A stretch of 64,000 nucleotides of DNA from Agrypnia vestita (GCA_016648135.1 JADDOH010010106.1:1-64000); one strand, 5' to 3'; shown: positions 12,701-22,957, counted from the stretch's first letter. Notes: generated by a model not told the origin, from the sequence alone. Numbers and translations are program-made.

Positions 12701-15700
12701 GATGTACTCGGGCGTTTAGAAGGTCCAATCTTTACATTTTATTATGTGGATAGTATTAAAGATGATGGTCGTGAAATGGACTACAAAATGATATATTTTT
12801 AAAATACATTCATTTATCAATAATCATTAAACTAAAATGCTATGTAATTTATTAATAAATAAGACGCTGTAATTTTAGCGATAAAAATAAATACAAAGAA
12901 GAATTCGATAGCTGTTTCATTTTTTGTATGTCACTGTCAGCTACCATAGACACTAAAACCTGATTTTCTTCTCCTCAATCAACATTGAACATATGAATTC
13001 ATTATTTTTAAACCAGCCAAACTTAAAAACTCAGAGTTGACAGCATCACAATATTATACAGTAACTGTCAAGAAACAAAAAAAGAATTAACGCTTACTTC
13101 AGAATACGGCCAATTATCAAATTCTATTAACTTTGTAACAGTAAGGAAATCAATTGTGTTTGTTGCAGAGCAAACACAATTGGCCGCGGGACGACCGTCA
13201 TTGGCCGCGAAGCGGCCACAATAGCAAAGATAGAAATTTCCCAGATACAATTGGCCGCGAAGCGGCTGACGTAGGCATAGGTAAACAATTGTGTTTGCTG
13301 CACAGCAAACACAATTGGCCGCGCAGCGGCCATGGCTGGCCGCGGAGCGGCCGTCATTGGCCGCGAAGCGGCCACAATAGCCGCCCGCAGGGCCTAGCAG
13401 TAAGCAATCGGCGAAGCCGATTGCTTTCCTGCTAGTTATTATTAATTATATTAATATTGTCACAACAAAATCATTTTTCTCTTTTTGAAGAAAACATATT
13501 TGGAATTTAAGAGGATAAATCACTTCAGGATAAATCAATTCCACTTCCATTACGTCTTTTATAAGGACTTTTAAAAAAATTCAATATTTAAAAAAATATA
13601 TATATACACATATTTATATATATTAATTTTTTGCAAGGTTTTTATCATTTTATTCGACTTGTATTAAAGCAAATGAATTTTTCATAATCAATATAAGTTA
13701 CTGTAATTATTGTTCAACTTTTTGCAAAAAATAAGTCAGAAATATTGAAAAAAAATGCAAACATCTCCATAACATGGTTGCTTGAACATTTTTGATTCAT
13801 TATCAAGACAGGAATCCACATGTGAAGTTTTTGTTACTAGCTATGAGACACCATGTATGTAAAAGTAATTAAGGGGTTACGTGTAGTCGGGATTTTCCTA
13901 AATTAAAATGTTTCAAAAATATTCTGTGAAAATATCGACTCCATCCTGTTTTTAGTTTTAAAGATATCCAATGTTAAATGTAGGGCCCTCTATTGGCGAC
14001 CGCACTGATACGCGGACGGTAGTAGAGGATTCGACTGACTGACGGCGCGGCTGCTACAGAACGCGGTTTTTACCTGAATAATTATAAGAATTATAAAAGA
14101 AATTTCTTGTACAGTTCTACTTTTAGACTTAAGACCCATTAGGCTAACTGAAATTTGATTTATGTTAGTATTTCAGTGGAAAAGTGAAAATGAGCAGTCA
14201 ATAGATAGTTGTGCGTGTATTATAATCATTTTCAAAAATTTATAATGGGATGTCATGAAGGTATGCAAGGGATATTAATGATTGCCAATGCAATATGATT
14301 AAATTATGGGCCTAAAGCACACCGATATGCTGAAAAAGTCGATAAAGAGCGCATAAAGATTGCTGACCAACGTGCAAATGAGGTCACTCGAAAAGGTAGA
14401 ATGAGACGTAAACAAAAACAAAATCGACATTTTGGAGGCTTACACATCGGCAGAAGATCTATTTATTATATGGAGCACAAATAGACGACTCTATGTAAGT
14501 AATTTTATAAATTGTATTTGTATTAATTATTTATGTATAAAACTTGAAACGCGTTTTTCTCAAAATAATGTTTTCAAAAACGATATCCACGATATTTCAA
14601 TAACTACCCGACAGATATAAATGAAATTTATAGATCATATTTAAGGCATTAAAAACTTGTCCTTATCGAAGGATTTTTTTATAAATGGGTGATTTCTCAT
14701 TCAAAATTAAACTTTCAAAAACCGCCATTTTGCTAAATTTGAAAAAAGCTTCGACTAAGCACAAGATAAACTATTGAACTACTATTTTTTTTTGTTTCAT
14801 TAAATTCAGATAAACCACTAATGGACACCGTGAGGCACTATTTGCAGGGGTCAAGAATCGAGCTGCTATCGTGGTCCAGTATTAATAATTCTATTTGAAG
14901 TTTTAGGTATTATTACTTGATATTAGACCAGTTAGACCAGTATTAGAAACAAATTCAGTTGTATGGAGCCCTCAATATGCTGTTCATGTGTCACATTTAG
15001 AGAGAACACAAAATAAATTTCTCCGTTTTATCAATTATAAACTTAATTTACCATCAACACATATTGATTATAACTTTTTAAGATCATTTTGCTCTCTTGA
15101 TAAATTGGAAATAAGAAGAATTGTAGCTGATCTCGTCTTTTTTCACAAAATAATTAACGGGAACATCGACTGTCCACAACTGTTGGAACGAATCTGTTTG
15201 CGAGTTCCATCCCGAGTAACCAGAAATTACGCAGGGTTTGCCTTGGAAGCTGCGACAACTAATTACTTTTTTAATTCACCACTTCAAAGGCTTCCCAGAC
15301 TTGTTAACAGATTTGAACAGTTAGACGTTTTTTCCACAAATTTAAATAAATTCAAACATACAATTCGCAATATTCTTAATCAACAATGAACTTTCCTCTA
15401 TGTCTAAAAATAATCCTCAAATATATGTAATTATCACTCTTTTCTTGTATTCTTATCCTATAAAAAAAAAATTCTTAATTTATATTTCTGTAATTATCGC
15501 TAATCCTATAAAAAATATGATGTATTTATAGATTTATGAAATTATGGATTCTGTGTTTAAGTTTAGTTGTAGAGCTCTTTTTATATTTCTGTTATTATGT
15601 CATTTTATATTTCTTTATATGACTTTTTTTATTTTCTTTTTATATTTCTCATTACCGACATGTATTACCCAATGTTTATGTAAATGCTCTGATGGGCGTA

Positions 15701-18700
15701 TATATACTGAAATAAAAATAAATAAAAAAATATATAGTGTAAAACTTTGGTATTATGTATTAAATAAAAACATTACACAACTGTTAAAAAACATCTTGAA
15801 AATGTCTATTTTTTCACACCTCTGACTACACGTAACCCCTTAATGCAAACTAAAACTATCCGCACAGATTAAGGCAGCCAACTGAGGGTTCCCAGAATTC
15901 TCAAAATTTTAGGAATCCCAACATAAAGTAGAAAAGGATATTCCACAAAAAGTAGGCTGAGGCACTATGTAGCTAAAACTGTAGGCATCACACTAATCTA
16001 CTTAATAATATTTTTCACAGCAATAGGTACTTAACAATATAGAATTTCCATTGTGTAATAAATAGTGTGATTGTAATAGACACACTTGGAGAATGGTAGA
16101 TATAAACTCACACATAAATAACAATAATAATTGGCAGTGGCGTACTATATATTACCTGCGTTGGTTATCCTTGAGTTCCGTGATATACTCGCAAGCCTTG
16201 GCCAGTATACCTCCTTTACTCTGCACCTCACCATTGCACTTCTCCCCCGTGTCTATGCTCGGAGGCATTAACTTAGCCAGTTTAATGATCCAATTGTTTA
16301 TCTTATCTCTGCGCCGCCTCTCAACCTCGTTGTGCGTCATTCTCCGGCGATCGTCACGCTGAAATTATTTTCTAATATTATACACATATATTGTAAACGT
16401 ATTTACTGTATCTTGGAATCTGCTAAGACATTAATAAAACAATATGATAATAAACATGTATCAAAATATCTATATTATAATATAGCAGATGTTGAGTATA
16501 CGACTCAAGCCATGTATTCACTAGGGGACAAATTGTCCCTTAACAGCATGCGCGGCATAGAGTCTACGTGACGTTGCAATGTCGTGCACTGTTCCGCGAC
16601 CTCGCGCACAACATAGCGCGGCATTTCTACGTGCCGTGGCAACGTTGCCATGCGCACGGTACCCGAGCGTACTCACTGCAACATTCCGCGGAGCGTCAGT
16701 ACCACGTGGTATGTTTACAAGTGAATACGCATGCGCTGTATCTGTCAAGATGACAATGCGGGGAAACTAAATCGTTCTCGAACTCATCGAGCTGTATCGA
16801 TCGAAGATCGCATAGAATGTCCGTCCTTATTTCTCTTTGCAGTTAATAATTTCGCATTCTCCTCTTTTTTCTCCTCTTACTTTTCGATAAACTCATTAAC
16901 ATAAACAGATACGCGGCTATCATCATAACCTCATAGAGCGATATATTTCCGTGACGTCTGGAAAACAATATTTTTTTGCAAAAAGGACCTTGTTTTTAAT
17001 AATATTCAATTTACTACAGTAAAACCTAGTTAATTTGAAATTGCGACCCAAAAAAACATTTCGAATTGCGCGGAACCCCGTTTTCGCCAAATGTGATACC
17101 GCAGCTGTCATCCATAACCTCATCGGATGACATTTCCGCGACAAGATATGCGAGTCCCGGTGTGTACACGTCAATTGACCGCGTCATTGTCCCCGAAACA
17201 TGAGCGTAGATGTTGATGCGACATGTCGAGCGGAATGTTTCGCGATTTGTCCCCTAGTGAATACATGGCTTCAGTGTATTTGTCTGGTTTACAATGAAAT
17301 TATATGAAGAATCTTAATTTAGTGATTTCATTCTAACTTTTCTGTTTTCATTAAAATCCACCATTTTCTTCAGTATTTTGTAAATTTTGTAATTTTTTAA
17401 GGACAGTACTTTACATTTTCAAGTTGAAATTAAAGTTTTTATGAATGAATGAATGAAAACAAAGTTTTGACTTTAAAACAAATTTAAATAAATAGTGCAC
17501 TTATTTGAAAAACATATTTTATTATAGACCTTTTTCATACTGGGCCCCTTTCCATGACTTTCTCTGGGAATTATTGGTTTATTCCCACTTCCCCCAAATA
17601 CTTCAGGATTTCCAATAACATACAACTGTCCTGCAAGCAAAACATGGCAATTCAGGCAAACTATAATGCAAGCATTGATATGCATGTGAAATACATACTA
17701 TATTTTGAGAGTAAGCAAAATGATATAAAATTGTATTAAATTAATTTATGTATATTATTTTTTTAATTGTTAATACATTTACTACTTTACATGTACTAAG
17801 GCCAAAACTGATGATTAGGCAATTCCAGTTATTGTTGATTCTCACACTAGCCAGTTTGGTTACTGATTTCATCAAATTTATTGTGCAGTAAATAAAAAAT
17901 AAATAACAATTTCAAATCCACATATCAACTTTACTAGGTTGATTTAAATTGCATTTTTCACTATCACAATTTACCAATAAGTAGAACAAAAATAGTTAAA
18001 AATATTAACTCATTATTCCGTCAATAATAAAATGTGTTTAAGGGGTAACACTGCACTCAGAGCTTGAAACTGAGGTAGAAATTGGGTGATTTTTTATTTA
18101 CAAACTGGTGATTATTTATTTTTATTTTCTTTTCATTGGTACTTATTGAATGAAATACATATTAAATGAGTACTTTATTGGAAAATTTTTGAAAAAAATG
18201 GCCGCATCATGTTGAGCTTCGCCGCCGTGACTGGGGTGCAACTTTCCCCAGTGTATGTTATTCCGAGACAGAAAAGAAGATCATGTACGTATTGAGAAAT
18301 TAAATATCTAAAATGTAGCATATCCGATTTGAAAAAAGAAGTTTTTTGTAAAATTGGTAGAAATTTGGAAAAAAAATTAGAACAATTGTTATTAAAAATG
18401 GTTTATCAAACATGATAATTTTGTTATCTGTCCCCGTTACTTCCACAATTTTGTTTGAATTCACAGCTAAAAAAAAACTAATTAAACAGCCGGAGACGGG
18501 GCTTGAACCCTGGGCCAGCAAACCCGAAGGCGGCAGCGATAGCGATGTTGCTATCAGCGAGCCTGCATTATCCGTCAAAAATACAGTATATATAAGACTT
18601 AGCAAAGACGCGAACCATTATAGCTAGTCAGATTATAAAAATCAATATTGCTAAGAATGTAATATTTCTTATTCAACCAAAGGCAATTAACACCATGAAT

Positions 18701-21700
18701 ACAAAGCAAAGAATCAAGGCAGACCTAAGGCTGTAATACTAGAAAAAAAATTCCCAGGTCATCTTACCATTTACAGAGTTCGCAAGAACTGTGTGAAGTG
18801 ATTGAGTATTGCCGCCGTCGGAACCAGCAGAAGACGTGCTGTAGTGCGTGGGGGCGTTAGACACCCCCCCGCCTCCCTCGTCTGCACCCACATGCACTAA
18901 CCGATATGTCACTGTGCCTCCAGCTACACCAAATAACACAGAATAATACAATTAGTTGTTTTCAAATATTTTAACAAGAAGATAAATAATCTTTACATTA
19001 TTTAGAGACACTTTGAACTATTTTAAAACTAGACCAAGAATTTTGGGACCTGGGAAGCATATTTTAATAATAGTACTGTTTAAACCAACATTGTTAATTT
19101 TGTAGTAACGCACTACTCAGCCACCAAGACAATCAACTTTTCATACTAATCATTTTCCTGTACAATTATTTCAAGTGTGCAATGCCATAACCCACCTGAT
19201 TTTAAAATAAATTGAGATTTTAAATGTTTTTTTATTACCATTATTTTTTGTGAATTATTTGTTTTCTACCTCAATTTCTGTGGTCTATGGAGCCCACATG
19301 GACAGTGGCAGTTTCGCATCTATACGCCACATATATAAATATTTATCTGTTGACCACAGAAATTGAGGAAGAAAACAAATAATTCACAAAAAATAATGGT
19401 AATAAAAACATTTAAAATCTTAATTTATTTTAAAATCAGGTAGGTTTTGGAATTGCACACTGAAATTATTGAAGAGAATATTTTATAAATGTAAGAATCC
19501 CAAATAAATTTAAAATGTACTTACCTGGAATACGCAATATTAAATTTAAATATGTTTTATTTAACTATATGATTATACATTTTTCTTAAATTCTTTAACA
19601 ACTCTTTTTAATATTTGATTAGTTGTATGACAATACCATAGCTGTTGTATTCTAGTTCAGGTGGAATCCAAAATTTTATATTCGTGAACCAAAAGAGAAT
19701 AAAATAATTAAATTTAAATTTTATATACATACATGGAAATACAATATATATTTCTTAGGTATAAATGAGGCTGTGATGAATCCTACTCTTTTACGTTTTC
19801 CACGTGGGAAGCAAATATGTTTTAAAATAACAAAAATAAGAAGAAAATTCAGTTGAGTTTTAATCATGTTCCAATACACATTTCAAAAAAGAATTGAAAA
19901 TATTTTAAAATATCCAAATACAAATAAAAAAATACATAATTTTGGATGTGGTGGCGATGTGCGTAGATGCTAGACGTGATGTGTATTACAAATATTTCAC
20001 ACAAAATTTTGTTAATAATCACTACACCGTAAGCAAAAATTTGCACCAATGTGATCTCAAGATTTTGTCATATAAAAAAAATTGGAGGAGCATGTACTCT
20101 TGTATGCGCAGTAGAAATTATACTTCTTTGGCGTGTTTGTGATAATTGATATTTGCATATTGGTTAAAAATATATATTAGGTCCTTACATATGAAATTGG
20201 CGTTTTGCCGTACTGGCAAATTTGATCTCAAATATCTTCTCTTTGGTTAGGAATTCCAAATCCAAATTTATACAGCTATTTACTCATTTATTTTTGTTTT
20301 GAAAATTATAATTCATTTGTTTTTTCCTCAATTGTTTTTTTCTTTGCGTCACTCAGTTTACAAAATGAAAAACTTGAAATATCGCGTTATTTACGAGTAC
20401 GAGTTCCACCGTGGCACCAGTGCTGCAGAAACGGCTCGAAGGATTAATGATGTGTATGGCGACGGTGCCGCAAAAGAAAACACAGTGCGTTTTTGGTTCC
20501 AACGTTTTCGTTCTGGAAATTTCGACCTGCAGAACAAGCCCCGTGGACGGCCGGAGACCAAAGTTGATAATGAAGAATTGAAGGCTATTGTGGAAGCGGA
20601 TCCATCGCAAACCACATCCGAGTTAGCTGCAGGCTGCGGTGTTAGTGATAAAACTGTTTTAATCCACTTGAAGCAAATTGGTTAGGTGAAAAAGCTTGAA
20701 AGGTGGGTACCTCACGAATTGAGTGAATCAAATCAACAAACGCGCGTTGACTGCTGCGTTGCATTACTCAACCGGCACAATAATGAAGGGATTTTAAATC
20801 GAATCATTACCTGTGATGAAAAGTGGATCCTGTACGATAATCGGAAGCGCTCCTCGCAATGGCTGAACCCTGCCGAACCAGCCAAACCATGCCCCAAGCG
20901 AAAATTGACTCCAAAAAAGTTACTTGTGAGCGTTTGGTGGACTAGTGCTGGTGCCGTTCACTACAGCTTTCTTAAATCTGGCCAGACGATTACGGCAGAT
21001 GTCTATTGTCAGCAACTGCAAACCATGATTGAAAAGCTAGCTGCTAAACAACCGAGGCTGGTTAATCGCTCTAGGCCACTGCTGCTTCATGATAACGCTA
21101 GACCACACACTGCACAACAGACGGCTACCAAATTAGAGGAGCTTCAATTGGAATGTCTAAGACATCCACCGTACTCTCCGGACCTTGCCCCAACAGATTA
21201 CCATTTTTTTCGAAATTTGGATAACTTCTTGCAAAGGAAAAAATTCAACTCCGATGGGGCAGTCCAAACCGCCTTCAAAGATTTTATTGATTCCCGTCCG
21301 AATGGTTTTTTTAGTAAAGGGATCGATGAACTACCTATGAGATGGCAAAAGTGCATAGATAGCAATGGTACATACTTTGATTAAATAAATATATTATAAT
21401 AAAAAAAAATCGGCTTTATGTTCCTCCCATACTAAACGTCAATTTCATATGTAAGGACCTAATATTAATACAATGTCTAGGGAGATGATAAATATAATTG
21501 ATTCAACACTTTAAGTAGTTAAATTATTAATATTTGTTTTTGAAGTTGTACAGATGTAACTTTGGTTTGTGACAGCTAAAATAAGAAATAAATGTCATTG
21601 AAATGTCGTGAGATGTCAATTTACATCAACATTCATCGCTGCAGCATCGCAGGCATACGATGCGACGTGAATCAAAAAACGGGTATAAATGCACACGTTT

Positions 21701-22901
21701 TTTGATTCACGTCGCATCTACTTTCATGTTTTATCGAATTATGGCCTAAAACAGTTCCATATTCAAAATTTTCGAAACCATACGACTTTGACAGCCGCAT
21801 TGAATGTCAAATTAATGAAAATGTCTCGTATTAAAAATGAATATCTGACAATTAAGTAATTTTTCAATAAATAATTTCTGGAATATCACTTTTAATCATT
21901 TTCGGCTTTGACAATAACATGAAATAAAGAAATCTGTATGTGAAGCCCCTTTTTGGCATTGCGATTACACACCTTCCGTTGTAATTTTAAAAAATAGCCT
22001 GAATGTGCCAAAAGAAGTATAACTTCAAAAACATTTTAAGTGTTACGGCATAATGTCAAATGATGGGGAGAAAAGTAATAAGAGATGACTTATTCACTGG
22101 AATTGGAACTTCACTCACATGGATTCTTATAATTATAGGCTACATCATCTTCCCCAGAATCCATAAATTTTGCCATATGATGTTTGTCATCGCCACCACT
22201 TCCTGAAAAACAATTGTAATGATTAACCGAACTTCACACACAACTCACTTTTACACTTCTTACTTGGCGTTGACAATTTTCCTATTTTTGGTACATTGGT
22301 TCGTAAAAGAATTTAGTAGCACAACCAAATGTGTACCTATACATCTGTAAATGTATGATGTTTAAGAGTACCACCCATCTTGATAACATTGATGACATTG
22401 GAGAGTAAATAAAAATAAATATGTTATAAACAAAATAAAATGAAAAGTATTAAAATAAGGAACGCAGCAAAAGCAAAAAATATTAAAATGAGGCCATATT
22501 TTTTGAAATATAAAAACCTTCACTGAATCAACTTACCGAAGGATCCCTCGTCTACCATCCCCAATATCTCGTGATCACCATCCCCGCTGAAATTCAGACA
22601 ATTTATTTTACTTTTGGAGTGATACTATGTGACAGGACGAGAAAGATATATCACAGAAGCGATGATTCTTCGCCAATCTTCACATCCATTGAAGAGCCAC
22701 TGAACTTCATATTTGATGACAACAAACGATTTGGCCGTAATTGCCAAGTTGCACTTAACTATCACAGAGATATGACCTTCACTACTAATAAAATATAGAT
22801 TATGTAATCATTTTGCACATTTTGATACAATTATTAATGTTACTAAGAATGTACCTGTTATCTAGTGAAGTATCCAGCAAATCTATCTCGATTTTTGCCA
22901 T
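6745..22901 (-). CDS. Usf: Upstream stimulatory factor (USF) bHLH-leucine-zipper transcription factor, 7 exons
   Basis: Nuclear E-box-binding transcription factor of the USF1/USF2 family, 258 aa as modelled. Coding exons on the minus strand: 22855-22901, 22537-22586, 22119-22202, 18768-18923, 17530-17630, 16156-16358, 6745-6880; total 777 bp and all phases join. Residues 113-146 (GQLYVIGNPEVF...) match the USF-specific region just before the basic region. The basic region HNEVERRRR has H155, E159 and R163, the residues that bHLH proteins use to read CANNTG. The helix-loop-helix runs to about residue 213. Exon 7 gives a leucine zipper (ELKRSNLLLRHQL), and the protein ends SESSDVS. The start ATG at 22901 opens MAKIEIDLLD and is the only N-terminal exon found that joins in phase. 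The exon 5 donor is GTCTAT, a weak splice site. The last intron (6881-16155) is swollen by a Helitron and other repeats. Family identity is certain; N-terminal exons 1-3 are less conserved and inferred from phase. Confidence 0.9.
7340..7511. repeat. Foldback (hairpin) MITE in USF last intron
   Basis: The arms (about 7340-7415 and 7428-7511) are imperfect reverse complements. The outer ends read CTTCAAGTTT and AAACTTGAAG, and the centre pairs GGGTCCATCATCA with TGATGATGGACCC. The loop is about 12 nt. There is no ORF. It looks like a small foldback transposon. Confidence 0.7.
7863..8120 (+). pseudogene. Fragment of a GIY-YIG endonuclease C-terminus, Penelope-like retroelement remnant
   Basis: Plus-strand translation reads DVRVKEH, then after a stop and frame change FSNHLLDMDHSLD and FDKLEILKIRKS. 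This pattern (R..EH, then F..HLL..GH, then ..LE.LEI.K) is what I know from the GIY-YIG endonuclease tail of insect Penelope-like elements. A second, differently broken copy is at 58844-59060. The assignment rests on motif spacing only; no reverse transcriptase is nearby. Confidence 0.45.
10576..11274 (+). pseudogene. Helitron N-terminal domain remnant
   Basis: A 232-residue open frame matching the Helitron helicase-like N-terminal region: PSNLRCQQNIMETI..VIRRVSPYALQYKRL in the middle, then VADYEGRLPPNVDFAVHPK and LDPMVFPLLFPSGEFGW at the end. The family normally continues straight into the Rep nuclease with its HUH and paired tyrosines. Here the frame ends three codons after GEFGW and unrelated AT-rich DNA follows, so the nuclease has been lost. 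Upstream (about 10470-10570) other frames carry an Arg/Glu-rich stretch typical of the family N-terminus. Confidence 0.8.
11366..12802 (+). pseudogene. Helitron PIF1-like helicase remnant, frameshifted and truncated
   Basis: The reading frame resumes with QWKKRQCGGDKIIGRMSPVS and continues LRTVNGCLLPTFRDAVRELG, the linker seen between Rep and helicase in Helitrons. After a stop near 11582 it continues from 11591. Helicase motif I reads FIDGPGGTGKTFLYK at about 12000-12044 and the Walker B-like motif reads IIWDEAPM at about 12232-12255. Stops or frame changes fall near 12055, 12165 and 12352. The part from 12452 to 12802 covers the middle of the PIF1 domain and stops before the C-terminal helicase motifs, so the end is deleted. 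Confidence 0.8.
13138..13435 (+). repeat. Cluster of GC-rich palindromes at the Helitron 3' end
   Basis: At least five copies of a hairpin built on GGCCGCgnAGCGGCC occur between 13189 and 13372, for example TTGGCCGCGAAGCGGCC. Two copies of a second palindrome built on TTGTGTTTG..CAAACACAA occur near 13156-13180 and 13289-13315. The array ends with the terminal hairpin and CTAG of the Helitron. The GC content contrasts sharply with the surrounding DNA. The arrangement resembles subterminal hairpin arrays of rolling-circle elements; a role in ending transfer is inference. Confidence 0.8.
13560..13858. repeat. Interspersed repeat, copy 1 of a family ending CTAGCTATGAGACACC
   Basis: The sequence shares long stretches with 48108-48480 (opposite orientation), with both arms of the hairpin at 34166-34728, and with fragments at 32360-32434 and 56430-56660. 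Shared words include AAAAAATAAGTCAGAAATATTGAAAA in pieces and GTTACTGTAAT. It ends GAGACACC at 13852. Probably a non-autonomous DNA transposon family; no ORF. Confidence 0.7.
14240..14480 (+). pseudogene. Mutator-like/Kolobok-type transposase C-terminal remnant
   Basis: Translation reads CHEGMQGILMIANAI, and after a stop and frame shift AHRYAEKVDKERIKIADQRA, followed by a basic run (RKGRMRRKQKQN) and HFGG. The block 'Y..KVDKERI..A..RA....RK..R..R' is the C-terminal signature I associate with insect transposases of the Mutator-like domain type found in TTAA-flanked elements. It is broken by stops. Superfamily name is uncertain. Confidence 0.45.
14950..15389 (+). pseudogene. Non-LTR retrotransposon reverse transcriptase C-terminus
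   Basis: The frame reads VWSPQYAVHVSHLERTQNKF and continues to a stop at 15387, ending FKHTIRNILNQQ. The pattern 'WSP....HV..LERVQ.KFLR', then 'L..RR...L.F..KI..G.IDCP.LL', is the C-terminal region of Jockey/BS-like insect LINE reverse transcriptases. The copy is 5'-truncated, as usual for LINEs, and is followed by an AT-rich 3' tail. A related but diverged copy is at 35176-35714. Confidence 0.75.
16507..17271. mobile_element. 765-bp DNA transposon with 27-bp perfect inverted ends
   Basis: 16507-16533 and 17245-17271 are exact reverse complements; the ends read AAGCCATGTATTCACTAGG inward. The interior is unusually CpG-rich (16540-16760) compared with the flanks and carries no convincing protein. 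It sits in the USF intron between exons 5 and 6. The superfamily is not evident. Confidence 0.75.
19194..19441. repeat. Foldback element, arms of about 90 bp
   Basis: Arms 19194-19285 and 19352-19441 are near-perfect reverse complements (ends ACCTGATTTTAAAATAAATT and its complement) around a 66-nt loop. There is no ORF. It is in the intron between USF exons 3 and 4. Confidence 0.85.
20177..21462 (+). mobile_element. Near-complete mariner transposon
   Basis: A 1286-bp element with ends TTAGGTCCTTACATATGAAA and the matching reverse complement at 21462, flanked by TA on both sides (20175-20176 and 21463-21464). Length, TTAGG start, TA target and one transposase frame are all typical of mariner. 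It lies in the intron between USF exons 3 and 4. Because only one disabling change is visible in the transposase, it is probably a recent insertion. Confidence 0.93.
20365..21384 (+). pseudogene. Mariner transposase with a single internal stop
   Basis: Cut-and-paste transposase of the mariner family, 339 codons from the MKNLKYR start to TAA at 21382, close to the usual 345 aa. The N-terminal paired helix-turn-helix includes VRFWFQRFRSGNFDLQNKPR and GRP. The catalytic D,D34D triad is visible: TCDEKW, HDNARPHTA and YSPDLAPTDYH. One in-frame TAG at 20683-20685, between the DNA-binding and catalytic halves, interrupts it; both sides remain in the same frame. ATG 20365 is preferred over ATG 20299 because mariner proteins begin just before this helix. 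Confidence 0.9.
21659..21718. repeat. Perfect 23-bp inverted repeat with 14-nt loop
   Basis: Arms 21659-21681 and 21696-21718 are exact reverse complements and include GCGACGTGAATCAAAAAACG. The loop is 21682-21695. A compact hairpin, possibly a terminal or solo piece of a transposon. Confidence 0.9.
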
Positions 22902-22957
22902 TCCGTCAAAAATATTTTTGAATTTTCACGATTTGATCACGGGGACAAATAAACAGG

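Larger units (their letters stand above)
9936..13435 (+). mobile_element. 3.5-kb Helitron with both termini
   Basis: Rolling-circle transposon. The 5' end is TCTATATATTAATT, preceded by A (9935). The 3' end is CTAG (13432-13435), preceded by a perfect hairpin (AAGCAATCGG / CCGATTGCTT around 13402-13425) and followed by T (13436), the A|T target expected for Helitrons. The flanks are two halves of a repeat whose uninterrupted relative is at 53751-53863, which supports these borders. Inside are remnants of a Helitron N-terminal domain and a PIF1-type helicase. The Rep (HUH, two-tyrosine) nuclease region is absent and several stops are present, so it cannot have moved by itself in this state. 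Confidence 0.85.
13869..15843. mobile_element. TTAA-flanked DNA transposon with nested LINE fragment
   Basis: TTAA (13869-13872) is followed by GGGGTTACGTGTAGTC, and the exact reverse complement GACTACACGTAACCCC (15824-15839) is followed by TTAA (15840-15843). The 1967-bp element thus has perfect 16-bp inverted ends and a TTAA duplication, as in piggyBac and Kolobok. Inside is a transposase tail remnant (14240-14480). The tail of an unrelated non-LTR reverse transcriptase (14950-15389) appears to be a later insertion. It lies in the last USF intron. Confidence 0.8.

Noticed and set aside
13154..13435. Possible CRISPR-like array because of regularly repeated GGCCGC palindromes
   Set aside because: The genome is eukaryotic, spacing is irregular and the array belongs to the Helitron 3' end.
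16521..16770. Overlapping open frames on both strands rich in Arg, Ala and His
   Set aside because: They come from CpG-rich DNA inside a transposon with inverted ends; no motif or relatives recognised.
18480..18570. tRNA-like block on the minus strand with GGTTCAAGCC
   Set aside because: Only a B-box-like word is convincing; no A box at the right distance and no stems could be drawn.
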